From: an uncultured Clostridium sp.
GTDB lineage: Bacteria; Cyanobacteriota; Vampirovibrionia; Gastranaerophilales; Gastranaerophilaceae
Assembly (NCBI GenBank): GCA_958449715.1
Contig: CAUDIU010000078.1
Span: 1 to 7,913 of the forward strand
Length of the DNA: 7,913 bases
Direction of reading: 5' to 3'
Shown: one piece after another, positions 1-5,819 of the stretch
How the letters are laid out: every line of letters starts with the position of its first letter
Numbering within the stretch: position 1 is the first letter of the stretch
Program-made: the position numbers and the translations under genes
The notes under the pieces: model-generated
The model's database searches: none
Told to the model about the DNA's origin: nothing
Seen by the model: the letters and a program-made list of their open reading frames with translations, nothing else

Positions 1-50
1 ATGTTAAAAAATTCATTTATTAATTCAATAGATTTTTCATATTCTGCCAA
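1..50 (-). CDS. 5' end of an unidentified gene downstream of hpt (partial)
   Basis: Only the first 16 codons and part of the next are present; the gene runs off the left edge. A TTG codon at 50-48 opens a frame with no stop to the window edge, reading (with Met for TTG) MAEYEKSIELINEFFN. A GGAG motif at the end of hpt lies six bases upstream of the TTG, a good ribosome-binding distance, and the gene would start 3 bases after the hpt stop, in keeping with the tight packing of the operon. The peptide is a charged, helix-prone stretch and I do not recognise the family. In many bacteria ftsH follows tilS-hpt, but this N-terminus does not have the membrane anchor expected of FtsH. It could be a chance open frame because it is so short. 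Confidence 0.45.
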   Translation of the reverse strand, partial: MAEYEKSIELINEFFN

Positions 51-53
51 TTT

Positions 54-593
54 TTACTCCAAATCTGATTTATCAACATATCCAATATATCTTAAGTTTC
101 TATAATAACCATCATAATCAAGTCCATATCCGATTAAAAATTTATCATCGACTTCGAATCCGTAATAATCAGCATCAACATCTGCAACTCGTGTTATTTT
201 TTTATCTAAAAGTGAGCAGAATTTTGTAGATTTAGTATGGAAGTTGCAGTTTAGAAAATCAAGTAAAAATTTTGCAGTTAATCCTGTATCTACAATATCT
301 TCAATAATTAAAACATTTTTTCCATTAAGATCAGGTAGTGATATATCTACAGCATTCACTTTTCCAGAAGTACTTGTGCCGCCATTATAGCTGGATAATC
401 TAATAAATTCGATTTTTAAAGGCATATTAAGGTGTTTTACCAAATCGACAGCAAACATTACTGCACCTTTTAATACACATATTGCGTAAACTTCTTCGTT
501 TCCATAAAATTTATTCATTTCATCTGCAAGTTCTTTTATTCTTGATTGAATTTGTTCTTCAGTGAAAAGAATTTTTAATTTATTTATATCCAT
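54..593 (-). CDS. hpt: Hypoxanthine(-guanine) phosphoribosyltransferase
   Basis: The cytosolic purine-salvage enzyme joins hypoxanthine or guanine to PRPP, giving IMP or GMP. At 179 residues it has the usual bacterial length. The type I phosphoribosyltransferase PRPP loop is clear at residues 94-106 (VLIIEDIVDTGLT), with acidic pair E98-D99 and the expected catalytic Asp at D102. The early LKGA motif (41-44) and the flexible loop starting SSYNGG (67-72) are in place. The C-terminal VDDKFLIGYGLDY block (148-160) matches the purine-binding end of the family. The start is ATG at 593, with an AGAGG ribosome-binding sequence inside the last codons of tilS; only 3 bases separate the two genes. The tilS-hpt pairing is common in bacteria. 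Exact preference between hypoxanthine and guanine cannot be read from the sequence. Confidence 0.95.
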   Translation of the reverse strand: MDINKLKILFTEEQIQSRIKELADEMNKFYGNEEVYAICVLKGAVMFAVDLVKHLNMPLKIEFIRLSSYNGGTSTSGKVNAVDISLPDLNGKNVLIIEDIVDTGLTAKFLLDFLNCNFHTKSTKFCSLLDKKITRVADVDADYYGFEVDDKFLIGYGLDYDGYYRNLRYIGYVDKSDLE

Positions 594-596
594 AAC

Positions 597-1862
597 CTAC
601 CTCTTTTCTAATTTTAGCATATGTGTTGGCTTTTGGGCAACTTTAATTTTTTCACTTATCCCAATTCCAGCTGCCCATAAGATTTCATTATCCTTACATA
701 AAAAGATTAGTTTATCTTTTTCATGTTGAGGAATTTTCTTTTCATTTAAGTATTTTTTTAATTTTTGAGAGCCTTTAGACCCGAGAGGTTGTATTTTATC
801 TCCGTCTTTTCTGTGTCTTAGTGTAAAATTTATTTCATCAGCAGATATATAGGCTTTATATTCTGTATCATTAGGAAATTCAGTTATTTCTTCATTATAT
901 TTTTCAATTGAAAAGATATAATCTTCAAATTTGTATTTCCCGCATTTAGATATATTTATTTCTTCTGTGTTTTTTTCTGTTTTACTTATGATTTCTGCTT
1001 TTTGGGTGCTAACGAATAGCCATAGATTATCTGCTAAAGATATTTTTTTCCCTGATTTTGAATTTTTATTTTCTTGTATAAATTTTTGAATATTTTCAAT
1101 CTTTTCTCTATCATAATCTATGTTATTTTCATTAAGTATTTTATAGATTAATCTTTTTTGTTCAATTTCAGAAGCCTGAATAAGATTTTTAGGAAGATAA
1201 GTATCAATTAGATGATTATCTTCATATGCAATTTCAGAAAGCGAATTTAGAGCTTCTGTGACATTTGGATTAATTTCTTTAAGTAATGGAATAATTTTGT
1301 GTCTAATAAAGTTTCTTTTGTATTTTGTATCTGAATTTGAGCTGTCATTATTGGGATTAAGATTATTATCTTTGCAATATTTTTCAATTTCAGCTCTTGT
1401 TGTTTTTAAAAGAGGTCTGTAAAAGATGTCTCTTTTTTCGGCAATACCTTGAAGTCCTATTGTCCCTGTACCTCTTATAATTCTATAAAGTACAGTTTCT
1501 GCATTATCGTCAAAATTGTGTGCAGTGCATACAATTTTTGAATTAAATTTTTTTGCACATCTTCTAAAAAAATCATATCTAGCATCACGAGCTGCTGTTT
1601 CTGTTTTATCAATACAATCTGGTAGAATTTCAGAATAGTATTGTATATTTCTTGATTTTGCAAAATTCTCACAGTTCCCAGCCTCTTTGATGCTTTCTTC
1701 TCCACGCCAATTATGGTTTAGGTGAACAGCAATAACTTTTTTCCCAAGTTTATCAAGAATATCTAAAAGACACATAGAATCATAACCACCAGAAAATGCC
1801 ACAATAATTGTCCCTGACAGATTATGTTCCTTTATAAAATTTTTGATATTATTCTTAATCAA
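597..1862 (-). CDS. tilS: tRNA(Ile)-lysidine synthase
   Basis: This ATP-dependent enzyme attaches lysine to C34 of the CAU-anticodon tRNA-Ile, so that it reads AUA rather than AUG; this is an essential step in an AT-rich genome rich in AUA codons. The 421-residue product begins with an N-type ATP pyrophosphatase domain. Its PP-loop is SGGYDS (24-29), followed by ETAARDARYDFF (88-99) and the signature around AHNFDDNAETVLYR to RGTG (114-133). A C-terminal TilS domain starts near LRHRKDGDKI and includes LWAAGIGIS close to the end. The start is TTG at 1862: the codon just upstream in frame is the TAA of the previous gene, the next Met is residue 30 beyond the PP-loop, and AAGAGG sits five bases before the TTG. 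It abuts the upstream Clp N-domain gene with no spacer, so the two are probably translationally coupled. Confidence 0.95.
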   Translation of the reverse strand: MIKNNIKNFIKEHNLSGTIIVAFSGGYDSMCLLDILDKLGKKVIAVHLNHNWRGEESIKEAGNCENFAKSRNIQYYSEILPDCIDKTETAARDARYDFFRRCAKKFNSKIVCTAHNFDDNAETVLYRIIRGTGTIGLQGIAEKRDIFYRPLLKTTRAEIEKYCKDNNLNPNNDSSNSDTKYKRNFIRHKIIPLLKEINPNVTEALNSLSEIAYEDNHLIDTYLPKNLIQASEIEQKRLIYKILNENNIDYDREKIENIQKFIQENKNSKSGKKISLADNLWLFVSTQKAEIISKTEKNTEEINISKCGKYKFEDYIFSIEKYNEEITEFPNDTEYKAYISADEINFTLRHRKDGDKIQPLGSKGSQKLKKYLNEKKIPQHEKDKLIFLCKDNEILWAAGIGISEKIKVAQKPTHMLKLEKR

Positions 1863-2282
1863 TTAAGCCTCTTGAAGTTTTTTTACACCTTCTTTAATTT
1901 CAACAGCATCAACACCTAAGATTTCTAGAGCTTTCATAGCTAAAGAATCAGGTTCTGTTGTAAGTGCAAGTAACATATGAGCTGACTCAATTTTTTGTTT
2001 GTGAACTTTTTTTGCTAATTCCCAAGCTGTTTCAAGAACTCGTTTTGCTCGTTCGGTAAATATTATTTCTTTGTCGTAGTATTCATTACCAAAACCGATT
2101 AAATTTTCAACGACAGTTCTAGCATCTTTAATGTTTATTTCTAATTCTGAAAGTACTTGACCGCCAATTCCTGTAGCTTCTCCAATTATACCGAGAAGAA
2201 ACATTTCAGTTCCTACAATATTTCTTCCTAATCTTCTTGCTTCTTCTTTTGCAAGGCGTAATATTGTAAGAGTCTCTGGCAT
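1863..2282 (-). CDS. Stand-alone Clp N-domain protein (ClpC-type, two repeats, no ATPase)
   Basis: The 139-residue protein consists almost only of one ClpC/ClpA-type N-terminal domain: repeat 1 at about 4-64 (LAKEEARRLGR, then GTEMFLLGI) and repeat 2 at about 72-137 (FTERAKRVLETA, then SAHMLLAL and ILGVDAVEIKEGV). The family consensus, GTEHxLLGL and a late LG(V), is clear in both halves. There are no Walker motifs, so it cannot unfold substrates by itself. In ClpC the domain binds adaptors and substrates; lone copies such as plant ClpT are accessory parts of Clp complexes. A role as Clp adaptor or decoy is inference. The ATG at 2282 has no good Shine-Dalgarno sequence, suggesting coupling with the gene upstream. 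It directly precedes tilS. Confidence 0.88.
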   Translation of the reverse strand: MPETLTILRLAKEEARRLGRNIVGTEMFLLGIIGEATGIGGQVLSELEINIKDARTVVENLIGFGNEYYDKEIIFTERAKRVLETAWELAKKVHKQKIESAHMLLALTTEPDSLAMKALEILGVDAVEIKEGVKKLQEA

Positions 2283-2335
2283 TTGTTTTCGATTGGTTTT
2301 ATTATGCTGTGAGCTAAGTCATTTTCTGGAATTTT

Positions 2336-3226
2336 TCATTCTTTTAATATGTCATAAGCAATTCCGCGTTTTGTTTTAAGCAATCCTAAAATTATATGCT
2401 CAGGTAAGACAACTGATGATCCTAATTCTTTTGCTGTTTCTAATGCCATATTCATTGTTTTGAAAGCATTTGGTGTAAAGATTATTTGTCTTCCTTCATA
2501 TTCTGATTGTCTTGATTGTATTTTTTGAAGTTTTTCTTCAAAGTTTTCGCTCGTAACTCCATACTGTGCAAGAATTTTTGTTAATTCTGATTCTTTATCT
2601 TCTAAAATAGATGATAAAATTTGTTCAGTACCTAGGATTTCGTAGTTTGATGTTGATAATTTAGATACTGCACGTTCAAATACTTTTGCTGATTCTTCGC
2701 AATCAAATATATTGTCTGTTTCTTCTGCTTTATTTTCTTTTGATTCCTTATTTTCATCTATTTCAGGGTGATATAGACGTTTTATTTTCTTTTGGACAAG
2801 TTTTTCTAGTAAACTTTTTGATTTGTATATATCAAACCCTAAATCTTCTAGAATTTTAATATTGTTTGATTTTTTGTCGGAAATTGCGGAAAGGAATAAA
2901 TGTTCATATAATATTGTCGGATTTCCTGATTTATTTGCTAAATCAAGAGATTTTTTTAATATTTCTTTGTATTCATCATCAAAAGGTAGAGGTTGAATTG
3001 ATGTTGATGGATTTGTAGAAACTTCTACATATTTTTTTAATTCATCAACTAATTTTTCTCTTGTAATATCATAAGATTTGAAAATCTTTAGCGATATTCC
3101 TTTTGCTTCGTCAAAAAGAGCCAGTAAAAGAAGTTCAGGACTTACTTTTTTTAAGCCCAATTTTTTTGCTGATTCTTGTGATGAGCTTACTACATTTATT
3201 GCCTTTTCCGTAAATTTCTCAAACAA
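2336..3226 (-). CDS. Four-repeat Clp N-domain protein, apparently cut short by an in-frame TGA
   Basis: The 296-residue product is built from ClpC-type N-domain repeats with no ATPase part. Repeat 1 is at about 1-68 (starting MFEKFTEKA, typical of a ClpC N-terminus), repeat 2 at 82-147, a charged Lys/Glu-rich linker at about 150-172, repeat 3 at 177-237 (LGTEQILSSIL) and repeat 4 from 248 (IIFTPNAFKTMNMALETA, LPEHIILGLL). This amounts to two N-domains in tandem. Repeat 4 ends too early: the TGA at 2338-2336 falls where the other repeats have Tyr or Leu, and the same frame continues with KIPENDLAHSIIKPIE, which fits the missing helix. The start is TTG at 3226, since a TAA lies two codons upstream in frame and GAGGA precedes it. 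The shortened protein may still be made. Adaptor-like action on a Clp protease is inference. Confidence 0.85.
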   Translation of the reverse strand: MFEKFTEKAINVVSSSQESAKKLGLKKVSPELLLLALFDEAKGISLKIFKSYDITREKLVDELKKYVEVSTNPSTSIQPLPFDDEYKEILKKSLDLANKSGNPTILYEHLFLSAISDKKSNNIKILEDLGFDIYKSKSLLEKLVQKKIKRLYHPEIDENKESKENKAEETDNIFDCEESAKVFERAVSKLSTSNYEILGTEQILSSILEDKESELTKILAQYGVTSENFEEKLQKIQSRQSEYEGRQIIFTPNAFKTMNMALETAKELGSSVVLPEHIILGLLKTKRGIAYDILKE

Positions 3227-3229
3227 AAC

Positions 3230-3493
3230 TTATTCCTCGTCTTCGTCTTCCATGCTTTCTACATAAGCTGCTACTTTTTCAAATTCTTCATCATCGTCAA
3301 TAGTTTCGAATAAGTATTCTTCGCCTTCTTTAGACAATCTCATTAATACAACTTCTGTAGATTCTTCTTCTTCGTCTACTGGTAATAGTAATGCATATTC
3401 TTGTTCATGAACTTCAACGATGTCGAATAATTCAAACTTAATCACGTTACCGTTTTCGTCAATTGTTTCTATGATTTGATCTTCATCTGCCAT
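3230..3493 (-). CDS. DUF1292 family acidic protein (YrzB-like)
   Basis: A small, very acidic protein of 87 residues, of which about 34 are Asp or Glu and only four are Lys or Arg. The order IIETIDENGNVIKFELFDIVEV, then EYALLLPVDEEEE, then VVLMRLSKEGEEYLFETIDDDEEFEKV follows the DUF1292 pattern: a short beta-rich domain with a GN-F motif, a Y-LL-PV segment, an acidic loop and a closing helix. The function of the family is unknown. Its place next to ruvX repeats the arrangement of yrzB beside yrrK (ruvX) in Bacillus, which supports the assignment. The start is ATG at 3493 with AAAGGA about ten bases upstream. Its stop TAA lies one codon before, and in the same frame as, the TTG start of the next gene. 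The acidic tail (MEDEDEE) might give it partner-binding ability, but no partner is shown. Confidence 0.85.
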   Translation of the reverse strand: MADEDQIIETIDENGNVIKFELFDIVEVHEQEYALLLPVDEEEESTEVVLMRLSKEGEEYLFETIDDDEEFEKVAAYVESMEDEDEE

Positions 3494-3541
3494 AATTTTA
3501 TTTTCCTTTCTTAATTATTCTATTTAACTTGTTTTTGTATT

Positions 3542-3943
3542 TTAACATCTTGATAGATACTGTTCAAGTATAATACAAGCACTTTCTATATCAACCAGTC
3601 CTTTGTCTTTTCTAAAGTCTATTTTTTTTGCTCTTAAATTTTCTTCTGCAGTGTCAGATGTGAGTCTTTCATCTTCATAGAATATCTCATAACCGGTAAT
3701 TTTAGATGCAAAATCTTTGCAATCTTGTGCTTGAGAGCCTTGAGTGCCGTCCATATTGTATGGAACACCTACTACTATTTTTTTTACATTATTGTCTTTT
3801 GCAATTTTTAAAATATCAGCAATCGCTTTGTCTTCAGGTTGTCTTTGAATGTATGAATGGCCGTTTGCAAGCATTAAAAGATAATCGCTTAGTGCGATTC
3901 CTATTCTTTTTGTCCCGATATCAAGTGCCATTACTTTATACAT
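3542..3943 (-). CDS. ruvX: Putative pre-16S rRNA nuclease / Holliday junction resolvase YqgF
   Basis: RuvX/YqgF is a cytosolic RNase H-like nuclease tied to 16S rRNA 5'-end maturation and also described as a Holliday junction resolvase homologue. The 133 residues have the full family layout: ALDIGTKRIGIALSD (6-20, first catalytic Asp at D8), IVVGVPYNMDGTQGSQAQ (56-73), YEDERLTS (89-96) and GLVDIESACIILEQYL (115-130, late catalytic Asp at D118). I place the start at ATG 3943-3941, giving MYKVMALDIG, the usual distance to the first motif. This ATG overlaps the TAA of the upstream gene (TAATG), a common coupling arrangement. A GTG at 3955 would add four residues (VGKI) and is less likely. DUF1292 follows after 48 bases. 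Confidence 0.92.
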   Translation of the reverse strand: MYKVMALDIGTKRIGIALSDYLLMLANGHSYIQRQPEDKAIADILKIAKDNNVKKIVVGVPYNMDGTQGSQAQDCKDFASKITGYEIFYEDERLTSDTAEENLRAKKIDFRKDKGLVDIESACIILEQYLSRC

Positions 3944-4578
3944 TATTTTACCCACATTTTTTCGATTGCTTTTACTTTTTCTTTGTCTTGTTTTGCAAAG
4001 TAGTATTCATAGATACTTTTTCTTATTATATTTTTGAATAGTTCTCGTTTGAGTTCTTTATCATTATACAAAGAATATAAATTTTGAGCAGTTTTTTCAT
4101 CGTTTGCAAGTTTTTTTAGTAATGCTGTATTTAATATTCTTTGAGACCAAACTTGATATTCTTCTTTGTAGAATATTTTTTCGAGGTTTTCATCAATAAT
4201 TGTCTCATAATTTTCAGGTTGTGTATCATTGAGTATTTTTATGAAATCCTCAAATTCATCACTGTATGAGCTGTTAAGAAACCAGTAATCAGTAAAATCA
4301 CTTTGTAAAATATTCTCAAATTCTTTATTTGTCAGTTTTTTTATTTTGTAATCAAGTTTTAAAGCAATTGGCTCAATGTCAGCTAATAAATTTTTCCAAC
4401 AAACATATTCATAAGGTATTTTATGATTAGATAATTTTTCAGCTTTTATAAGTATTGATTTTAAAATTCCCGGTTCTACTTCAAGAGCTCTTTGACCTCT
4501 GTAAAATCTTTCTATAATTGTATTGGAATTTTGAAATTTCATTAAATCCAAAGCAATCGCGAACACCTTTGTAATCAT
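3943..4578 (-). CDS. C-terminal part of a frameshifted unknown protein
   Basis: This frame holds what looks like the downstream half of the gene that begins at 5452. Its first ~15 codons (MITKVFAIALDLMKFQ) overlap the other frame and do not look like a true N-terminus; neither the ATG at 4578 nor the TTG at 4581 has a ribosome-binding site. From about position 4530 the sequence becomes TIIERFYRGQRALEVEPGIL, a natural continuation of FNEISKF in the upstream frame. The rest is mostly helical and acidic/lysine-rich, with KIPYEYVCWKNLLADIEP and a conserved-looking region of about 200 residues ending KMWVK. I do not recognise a family for it. It ends with TAA overlapping the ruvX ATG. If the halves are joined by skipping one base, the product is about 502 residues. 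Confidence 0.6.
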   Translation of the reverse strand: MITKVFAIALDLMKFQNSNTIIERFYRGQRALEVEPGILKSILIKAEKLSNHKIPYEYVCWKNLLADIEPIALKLDYKIKKLTNKEFENILQSDFTDYWFLNSSYSDEFEDFIKILNDTQPENYETIIDENLEKIFYKEEYQVWSQRILNTALLKKLANDEKTAQNLYSLYNDKELKRELFKNIIRKSIYEYYFAKQDKEKVKAIEKMWVK

Positions 4579-5452
4579 CAATTACAATTGCAACAAATTG
4601 AACTTTCCCTTGCTTGTTAATTCTAGAAACAATAACAGCTTGATTGCCATGACCGTCTGGGTAGGTTATGCAAAATTTGTAAGGTTTTGAATTTTCTAAG
4701 AGTTTTTTATAGAATTCAATAGATTTATCTTCTCTTATTCCCGCAATTTTTAATATTGATAAATTCTTCATAATTGCAGGTTTTAAATCTTCATCAATCG
4801 TGTCAAGAACAGAATTAAGTGCATGATATGCCAATTGAGATTGAGAATTTCCTAAAATTTCAAGGGCTGTTTTCCCAACTTCACTATATGGCATTGATAA
4901 AAATACTGGGATAAGCATATTTGCAAGCTCATCTTTAGAATAATCTTCGCCTAATGATTTAAGAAGTATAATTTTGTCATTATCAGGCAGAGAATTTAAA
5001 AAGTCTAAAAAATCAATTTGGACTTCTGGATTAATGATTGCGTTATCGAGAATTTTCCTAGTGTCAGCGTCTACAAGTTCATTTGGGTTATCGATGTATT
5101 TATCACATTCATCATAAGTCCAGTTTGTATCAATATCTCTTAGCAGGTCTAATGCAAATATTTTGGCTTGGTTTGATGTTAAATTGTTTTTAATTATATT
5201 CCAGAGCTTTTCTATAAGTTCATCTTTTGGACAATACCTAAGCAAGAGGAATTTTATTAAATCTTGGTTTGAGTCTGGATTATTAATTTCTTTAAATAAA
5301 AGCTTTGTAATAATACTCTTATCTGGTTGTTGATCAAGAGTTTTATAATGAATTTCATAATTTTCAAAATCTTTTATTCCTTTTAATTTTTCTAAAATTT
5401 TTATAATTTCTGCTTTTAATTCAAAAGGATTAAGTTCAAATTTATCAATCAT
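4481..5452 (-). CDS. HEAT-repeat-like protein of unknown function, N-terminal part (frameshifted)
   Basis: This frame gives 323 residues. It is rich in paired helices: residues about 60-110, 130-200 and 195-250 (EVGKTALEILGNSQSQLAYHALNSVL and similar units) resemble HEAT-type scaffolding repeats that bind proteins or nucleic acid. A later beta-rich segment (about 258-305) holds ITYPDGHGNQAVIVSR and VAIVIDDYKGVRDCFGFNE. The final ~14 residues after KFQ, to the TGA, are probably out of frame. The start is taken as ATG 5452-5450, which overlaps the zinc-finger gene's TAA (TAATG) and has GGGGGA about ten bases upstream; an in-frame TTG at 5470 would add six residues. No signal peptide or membrane segment is seen, so it should be cytosolic. 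I cannot name a function. Confidence 0.7.
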   Translation of the reverse strand: MIDKFELNPFELKAEIIKILEKLKGIKDFENYEIHYKTLDQQPDKSIITKLLFKEINNPDSNQDLIKFLLLRYCPKDELIEKLWNIIKNNLTSNQAKIFALDLLRDIDTNWTYDECDKYIDNPNELVDADTRKILDNAIINPEVQIDFLDFLNSLPDNDKIILLKSLGEDYSKDELANMLIPVFLSMPYSEVGKTALEILGNSQSQLAYHALNSVLDTIDEDLKPAIMKNLSILKIAGIREDKSIEFYKKLLENSKPYKFCITYPDGHGNQAVIVSRINKQGKVQFVAIVIDDYKGVRDCFGFNEISKFQYNYRKILQRSKSS

Positions 5453-5709
5453 TAACGAGCTTTCCCCCAAAAAGCGTCAAGTATTTGTTGAGCTTCCGCA
5501 GATGGCATTCTGTCGTTTAAAATTAGGTATTGAACCGCAATCATTGCACATTCTGAGCAGATATTAACTCCAGGACCTTGTACCATTTTCAAAACCTGTG
5601 TATTAGGTCTTCCGCAAAAACTGCAATATACCAAATCATCTTCTTTATGTTCTTTTTCAGATGTTTTTTCTCTTTTTGCCCCTAATTTTATTACTTTATC
5701 TTCTGACAT
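5452..5709 (-). CDS. Stand-alone ClpX-type zinc-finger protein
   Basis: This 85-residue protein has a charged N-terminus (1-26) and then a ClpX C4 zinc-binding domain at about 28-64: YCSFCGRPNTQVLKMVQGPG followed by VNICSECAMIAVQYL. The four cysteines are C29, C32, C51 and C54, with the same CxxC-x18-CxxC spacing and the GPG-V-IC-EC motif of ClpX. No AAA+ domain follows, so it lacks the unfoldase part. In ClpX this domain dimerises and binds adaptors and some substrates; a lone copy could recruit or compete for such partners, but that is inference. The start is ATG at 5709, since AGAGGA sits six bases upstream; the in-frame TTG at 5730 has no such site. It is the first gene of the leftward operon, and its stop overlaps the next start. 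Confidence 0.85.
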   Translation of the reverse strand: MSEDKVIKLGAKREKTSEKEHKEDDLVYCSFCGRPNTQVLKMVQGPGVNICSECAMIAVQYLILNDRMPSAEAQQILDAFWGKAR

Positions 5710-5753
5710 ATAAAATCCTCTCATTTTCAATTTGTAACTTTTATGTATAAAAT

Positions 5754-5783
5754 TTGCATTATATATGTAATTTATCTTATAAT
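5754..5783 (+). promoter_or_regulatory. Candidate promoter of the lipoprotein-lgt genes
   Basis: On the plus strand a perfect -10 box TATAAT is at 5778-5783, preceded by TTGCAT at 5754-5759 as a partial -35, with 18 bases between. Transcription would start near 5790, leaving an untranslated leader of about 30 bases that contains the GAGGT ribosome-binding site ten bases before the ATG. Its -35 box overlaps the -10 box proposed for the opposite strand, so the two promoters could interfere with one another. Confidence 0.45.
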
Positions 5784-5794
5784 AAAAATTACAA
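5758..5794 (-). promoter_or_regulatory. Candidate promoter of the leftward operon
   Basis: On the minus strand a perfect TATAAT lies at 5763-5758, about 50 bases before the zinc-finger gene's ATG, in the only region where a promoter for the operon's first gene can lie within this window. The matching -35 is poor: TTTATT at 5786-5781 with 17-base spacing, or TTGTAA at 5794-5789 with spacing that is too long. A very AT-rich region gives such boxes by chance, so this rests mostly on position. Confidence 0.35.
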
Positions 5795-5819
5795 TTAATT
5801 TTATGAGGTTGATTATAGC

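Noticed and set aside
1475..1705. Leftward open frame of 76 codons
   Set aside because: It lies wholly inside tilS in another frame, over its most conserved motifs, and has no family resemblance.
2336..2338. Genome uses TGA as tryptophan (code 4)
   Set aside because: Tryptophans checked in tilS, lgt and the transporter use TGG, and the TGA sits at a Leu/Tyr position of the repeat, not a Trp position.
3078..3266. Rightward open frame of 62 codons
   Set aside because: Antisense to the start of the four-repeat Clp gene and the DUF1292 end; serine-rich shadow of the coding strand.
3706..4041. Rightward open frame of 111 codons
   Set aside because: Antisense to ruvX and the end of the HEAT-like gene; Phe/Leu/Cys-rich composition typical of a reverse-strand shadow.
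5453..5470. HEAT-like protein starting at TTG 5470
   Set aside because: ATG 5452 has the TAATG overlap with the upstream stop and a GGGGGA at suitable distance; the TTG has neither.
5710..5730. Longer zinc-finger protein starting at TTG 5730
   Set aside because: The AGAGGA ribosome-binding site lies between this TTG and the ATG at 5709, so the ATG is the better start.
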